A stretch of DNA of 64,000 bases from Narthecium ossifragum (Eukaryota > Streptophyta > Magnoliopsida > Dioscoreales > Nartheciaceae), in NCBI GenBank assembly GCA_963920575.1, contig OY986971.1, forward strand, positions 3,573,340-3,637,339. Reading direction: 5' to 3'. The notes beneath the pieces were generated by a model. That model did not search any database. It was not told the origin of the DNA and saw only the letters and a program-made list of their open reading frames with translations. A program made the position numbers and the translations under genes. Positions 59,965 through 64,000 of this stretch are shown here, piece after piece; positions within the stretch are counted from its first letter, which is position 1, and the number at the start of each line of letters is the position of its first letter.

Positions 59965-61644
59965 TGACACGCCTTGAAAAGTGTCGTTACCTTAACAAGA
60001 ACGCCAAAATTACAAATTTATAATCAAACTACTAACTAACTACTTTTTGGGTAGATAGTAGCAAGTCCGAGTCGGTCCACAGGGAAAACAGGATTAAGCC
60101 TAATTACCGTGCATAGTTCTAAATCAAAAGTTAAGGAAGATAGATGACAGTTGGTCTTTAAACTAAATTGGGAGAATAACAATAGGAGAAAAAGCTAGGA
60201 AGTTCTAATCCGTAATCGAGAGCTATCTAGGCATTCCTAGGATAAGAGCAATTCAAAAAGTTCAAGATGGTTTTCTAGGGTTGATAGAAGATCGACTAGA
60301 TCCACTATCACTCAACATAGATTCATTAGAAGCCTATGTCGGAATGAAGAACAAATCAGCGGATAATTGGTATGAAAATAATTAAAGCGGTTCTAGCACT
60401 TTGAGATCGCCTAATCGATAAAGATAAAGAATGAATTGTAGGTTACAATTATAAGTTTTAATGGTTCTAGCATTAAGGCAGTGGTTCTAGCACTCCTATA
60501 ATCATAATCTAGGGTTTAGAATCCAATTCAAAGATCTAACATGGTTATAGCATGAAAGCATCTTGAACAAGTCCTAATCCTAGCTTCTAACATGCAATGC
60601 TCAAAACCAGCGATCGTAATCTCAGCATAACTTTCACATCTGAACTTGAAACTAGGTGATTCAAGATTCGTTGGAAAGCTAAGGAAGATATCTACAACTT
60701 TTGTGTTTTGAGTTTTCACAAAATCCGGCTGTATACCCACGAAAAAACTGAGACAAGACATACCGAAATTAGGGCACAAAGAACAACCAATTCATTCACC
60801 AAAAGAAATATTACCAATAGATATATAAAATCTGAATTCAATCCATTAAACCATCATAAAATACATGCTCTGATCCTTAGGAAAACCTAAATAAACTCCC
60901 TATTACATCATAGAATTTCCTATACTAAGGATTTAGCTACTCATCTTGGAGAAATGATCCATCGGAGAAGGTTGATGACACGCTCCCGCCATGGATCTAT
61001 CTTCAAGATCTAACCCTAATGTTTATTGGGGAAGAAGAACCAAGGAAACACCCAGGAGGAGAGGAAAATTCGTCCTTGGGTGGCTGCCAAAAATCCTCTC
61101 AAAAGGTCTATTTATAAGCCTTAATCAAACCCTAACTCGGATTAGATCTCAACCCTTTATTTTTCCCCCAGTATCAAATGAGATCGATCTCCATTGGAAA
61201 TGGGATCGATCTCCTTCATTCGTGACCTCAAAATCTGGGTGATGCCCAACCAAGATCGATCGGCTTTGGAAAGCGGATCGATCTGGATTTTTCGTAACTG
61301 CTTCTTCTGCACCTCTGTACTAAAAATAGCATATCTTCCTGTAGGAAACTCCAAATCACAAACTGTAAAAAGTTCTGGAATCTAGACTTCAAGAGCTTTC
61401 CAACCATATATAGCACATCATCTGGTTCTTCTTAAGCAGGTACAGTTTAATCTTCAAAGATGGCCCACCTTTGCTCCTTTGACTTCGCAGGTTCTTTATT
61501 TGTTCGTTTTAGCACCAAACTTGATCTAATCTTCGCTGAGGGTCGTTAAGCCTGAAATGGGGAAAAGACAATCAAAATAGCATTGCTCGGAGGCTAACAG
61601 GATCTAGTTAAAGGGGCGATTTGTGCACTTTTCACGCGTTATCA
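59965..61644 (-). repeat. Complete 5' LTR of the Athila-like element (1680 bp)
   Basis: Begins TGACACGCCTTGAAAAGTGT and ends ACGCGTTATCA. Its first about 58 bp are repeated at 57620-57678. It contains a GATCGATC-rich block (61180-61280) with two ATGGGATCGATCTCC-like units. Confidence 0.85.
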
Positions 61645-61893
61645 GGGAGGTTATGGCCGGACGATGTGGCGTCGACTGTGCGTGCGGTGTGGTCTACCAC
61701 TTTCTGCTGTGAGTATGTCATGTTTGTCTATGTCCCTCGGTCTTGTAATGGGCGAGCGGATGCGCTTGCAAGATGGTGTAGGATTAACTCGTCCGATCTT
61801 AGGTGGGTCCGTGGTGATGGACCTAGCGGGGTCAATGGGATTATGTAGTCTGGGTTGTTTGTAAGCCATTTGGCTCAATTCCTCAAAAAAAAA
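61645..61893 (+). pseudogene. LINE B, third segment (RNase H end, 3' tail and poly(A))
   Basis: Continues in frame, after one GGGAG copy is discounted, with RLWPDDVASTVRAVW, EYVMFVYVPRSCNGRADALA (RNase H end motif) and RWCRINSSDL. A 3' UTR follows and then a 10-nt A run at 61885-61893. The following ACTCTAA (61894-61900) repeats the host sequence at 48961-48967. Confidence 0.85.
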
Positions 61894-61900
61894 ACTCTAA

Positions 61901-62155
61901 TGGGTGGTGATCTTAAATGGAAGTAGGAGTTGACCGGCTGAGGTGGAAGCTATGGTGAAAGAAATTTAGGCCGTGTATATCTTGTTTAAATCGGTGGGTT
62001 TTGTTGCTATCTTTAGATATGTTAATATTAATGCAGATAGGGATGGTGCAGCGCATTTGCCTCTAGTTGTGTGTGGAACTTAGGTGATGATCCATGAGTC
62101 ATTGCAGGTATGTAGCCTTGTATTTTGTCCTTCGCCTTTGGGATTAATTAATCAA
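61901..62155 (+). pseudogene. LINE A, third segment (RNase H end and 3' tail)
   Basis: Resumes the RNase H domain interrupted at 48967: NGGDLKWK, stop, ELTG, and frame-shifted remnants corresponding to IGGFCCYL, RYVNINAD and AHLPLVVCGT. The block ends in TTTGGGATTAATTAATCAAACAG. Several frame shifts and stops show greater decay than in LINE B, in line with LINE A being the older insertion. Confidence 0.6.
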
Positions 62156-62525
62156 ACAGAAAGAAGGCAGGGTGCTCCATGCAGAGTAGTCTATGAGCTA
62201 GGATTGGACCGGGCCTAGCGTCGCTTGGGATCAAGCTCGGACGTTAACTGATCATACCAAGCCGGGCTTGGGTTGGGTATGATCTGCTGGTTTCGGGCTC
62301 TGGCCCAAGCCCAGGACAATGCTTCACCAATCACCAGCATTCAAGACTGGGCCTGGGTCCATGGATCTGATCTACCGTTCAAAGAGAAGAGTTGATTCAT
62401 CTGTTTGTGTGTGCTGATGTCATATTGCGAGCGTGTGTGTAGGGACAAAAAAAAAAGAAACAGAGTTGCGGGCCATCTTTGAGGAGTTGAGAAAGTGCTA
62501 GGATGACGGTATGTGCTTGAGGAGC
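62156..62525. other. Gene-free stretch
   Basis: GC-richer sequence with repeated GGGCCTAGC, AAGCTCGG and GCCCAAGCCC motifs. No coding signal recognised. Confidence 0.4.
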
Positions 62526-62715
62526 CAATCCATTGAATCAACTTGTGTAAAGAGTACTCTTATTTTTCAGTGGATTCGTTTCACTTAGTTCTGGATCGGA
62601 CTCATGATTTTTCCCGGTGTCAATCCATTGAATCAACTTGTGTAAAGATTAATCTTATTTTTCAATGGATTCGTTTCACTTGGTTCTGGATCGGACTCAT
62701 GATTTTTCCTGGTGT
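62526..62715. repeat. 95-bp tandem duplication
   Basis: Two copies (62526-62620 and 62621-62715) start CAATCCATTGAATCAACTTG and end TTTTTCCCGGTGT or TTTTTCCTGGTGT. They differ at only a few bases. Confidence 0.9.
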
Positions 62716-62865
62716 ATAGTTTTTCATATTAAAAATCTGCGTGTATTATTTTATGTTGCTTGATTGGTACATTTATCTTCGAAAGTAACGTTCATGACGT
62801 GGCATATGAGTCACATCTGAGTCATATCATTCTTATATGAGGCTATGGTTATAAGTAAAGCTTTT

Positions 62866-63025
62866 GTTGTCCTACGTGGCGGGAGAATGTCCTAGGTGGA
62901 GCTTATGTGGCGCATACGTGGCATGATAATTCTAGATTGAAGAGGGTTTAGTGGGAAGGAGTTATTGGGTGGTTATTAGGGTGAGGTTGGTGGTTACTCT
63001 GCCATGTGACCGGGGGCATAAGTAG
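62866..63025 (+). mobile_element. Diverged copy of the Helitron-like 3' end at 41121
   Basis: Shares TTGTTGTCCTACGTGG, GGGAGAATGTC, CATGATAAT, GTTATTGGGTGGTTATTAGG and GAGGTTGGTGGTTACT with 41121-41257, and has GCCATGTGACCGGGGGC as its potential hairpin. The terminal CTAG has become GTAG, so the end is decayed. Confidence 0.45.
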
Positions 63026-63487
63026 TACACCTATATAGACCTAGTGCACATGTGACGGATGGGAAGAGAGGGAGAGAAGAGGAGGGGGGGGGTTAGTGGC
63101 CAAGTGGTTGGCATAGAGGGCGGTTAGTTTTTTACATCTTGTGTATTTTGAGTATCTCTTATTAGGGTCTGGATATTTTTTTGACAAAACCTGGTCAGCC
63201 CTTTCAACAATTCAGCCCATAGAGCATCCGACTGGGCTGAATTTACAATGGGCATAGCCCAATGGATCAAGACCATTGCTTTGAAATCAGTAAGACTCAA
63301 CCCAGGGCACTGACCCATTAAAGCCAGTCATAACCGATCTGGCCTGGCCCACGTATCCAAAATGACTTCGGTCTTGATCTGCCATGACCGGACCCGGTCC
63401 GAAACATTTTCGAGGTAAAATGATAACCAAAACGTCAAATATCCCATATTAGACCAAATATATGATGCTCTACAGGCTGCCATAGAA
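63026..63487. other. Gene-free stretch
   Basis: No supportable gene. A GGCC-rich inverted region near 63215-63395 gives a 64-codon minus frame without recognisable family. Confidence 0.4.
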
Positions 63488-63502
63488 AGTTCAATTAAAT
63501 CT

Positions 63503-63726
63503 CTTTTTTTTTTTTGATTAGTTAAGCCAGATTGGCTAGGGGTGAAAGAGGGAATTACATGACCATAAGAGGGGGCCCAAACGGGCCAACCCGGGCAGAA
63601 CCAGCGAGGCTATCCGCCTCCGCGTTGAACTCGCGGGGGATAAGAACAAACAAGACACGAGAGAAGGAAGAAGACAGACTCCAAATCGGACGAAGGATCC
63701 TAAGAAGGTCCCGAGGCCAAGTACTA
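63503..63726 (-). mobile_element. Second micro-LINE: 224-bp 5'-truncated LINE end with poly(A) and 15-bp target duplication
   Basis: Flanked by exact 15-bp repeats AGTTCAATTAAATCT (63488-63502 and 63727-63741). On the minus strand it encodes an RNase H C-terminus (STWPRDLLRI, VLIPREFNAEADSLAGSARV), then a short tail and a 13-nt poly(A) (T run at 63504-63516 on the plus strand). The tail differs from the micro-LINE at 42001, so a different LINE family was the source. Confidence 0.85.
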
Positions 63727-63796
63727 AGTTCAATTAAATCTAAATCATCGATCAACTTCATGAATTCTAATATCTTTTCTTGCAATAGGTGTTTTA

Positions 63797-63999
63797 CTAT
63801 AATTGTTTTTTCTTTTTTTTCTTTGGCTCTTTGATGACATTAAAATCTCCTATCACGCAATTAATAAACAACCTGAGACCCCTCCGGTGTATTACCCATA
63901 CCAAGCATCTAGTCTTCCACCACTCAAAGTTCTTAGCATTCCAGTCTGATAGGTCTGCATCATCTTTGCCTCCTGCAAACATATTGTATCTAGTTTCAA
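63797..63999 (-). pseudogene. Possible LINE endonuclease fragment at the right edge
   Basis: The minus-strand frame YNMFAGGKDDADLSDWNAKN and then INCVIGDFNVIK contains the GDFN motif of the apurinic-type endonuclease domain (Exo_endo_phos) of plant LINEs, but the surrounding motifs are weak. It is cut by the window edge. Confidence 0.4.
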
Positions 64000-64000
64000 C

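Larger units (their letters stand above)
57620..61644 (-). mobile_element. Athila-like Ty3/gypsy element, gag only, with deleted pol and truncated 3' LTR, in LINE B
   Basis: The element starts TGACACGCC (57620) and ends TTATCA (61644), flanked by exact 5-bp target duplications GGGAG (57615-57619 and 61645-61649). The 5' LTR (minus orientation) is complete at 59965-61644. The 3' LTR is reduced to its last about 58 bp (57620-57678), identical to the matching LTR end at 59965. The tRNA-Asp-type primer site lies at 59941-59958. Only gag remains between them. One deletion therefore removed protease, reverse transcriptase, integrase and most of the 3' LTR. Confidence 0.9.

Overview
The window looks like nuclear DNA of a flowering plant. 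Its genes are intron-rich with GT-AG junctions, and its products are plant-specific families (an HMGA protein with an H1/H5 domain and AT-hooks, a FAB1C-type lipid kinase, and the plant fusion of a sugar-acid kinase with a class II aldolase). Most of the rest is transposable-element sequence: Ty3/gypsy, copia, LINE, hAT, PIF/Harbinger and Helitron. I suspect a non-grass monocot, but nothing in the sequence proves the species.

Three host genes can be supported. (1) 6586-17956 (+): the 3' part, 14 exons and 530 codons, of a kinase/class II aldolase fusion gene; its upstream exons are not in this window. (2) 20135-20803 (+): a complete two-exon HMGA-type gene of 185 residues. (3) 24734-32669 (-): a complete 11-exon gene of 1704 residues for a FAB1C-type phosphatidylinositol-3-phosphate 5-kinase. 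Genes 2 and 3 converge on a 3.9 kb gene-free spacer.

The left end (1-6585) holds an LTR element in minus orientation and a 1.4 kb hAT element carrying a captured two-exon AUX1/LAX auxin-carrier fragment. A second hAT family lies in an aldolase intron (10363-11994). Just upstream of the FAB1C gene, a 2.3 kb PIF/Harbinger-type element (33537-35860) carries fragments of a DUF630/DUF632 (NRG2-like) gene. From 36 to 46 kb there are minisatellites, two head-to-tail Helitron-like elements, a 203-bp micro-LINE with a 15-bp target duplication and a copia RNase H relic.

From about 45.9 to 62.2 kb there is a nested tower. LINE A is split by a hAT element and by LINE B. LINE B is split by a gypsy element, itself split by another LTR-type insertion, and by a deleted Athila-like gag-only element. 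Several target-site duplications are still readable. The last 1.8 kb holds a 95-bp tandem duplication, a Helitron-like end and a second micro-LINE.

I saw no CRISPR array, operon, rRNA or convincing tRNA. The most unusual content is two independent gene captures by DNA transposons and a nest whose insertion order can be read from duplications and broken reading frames.
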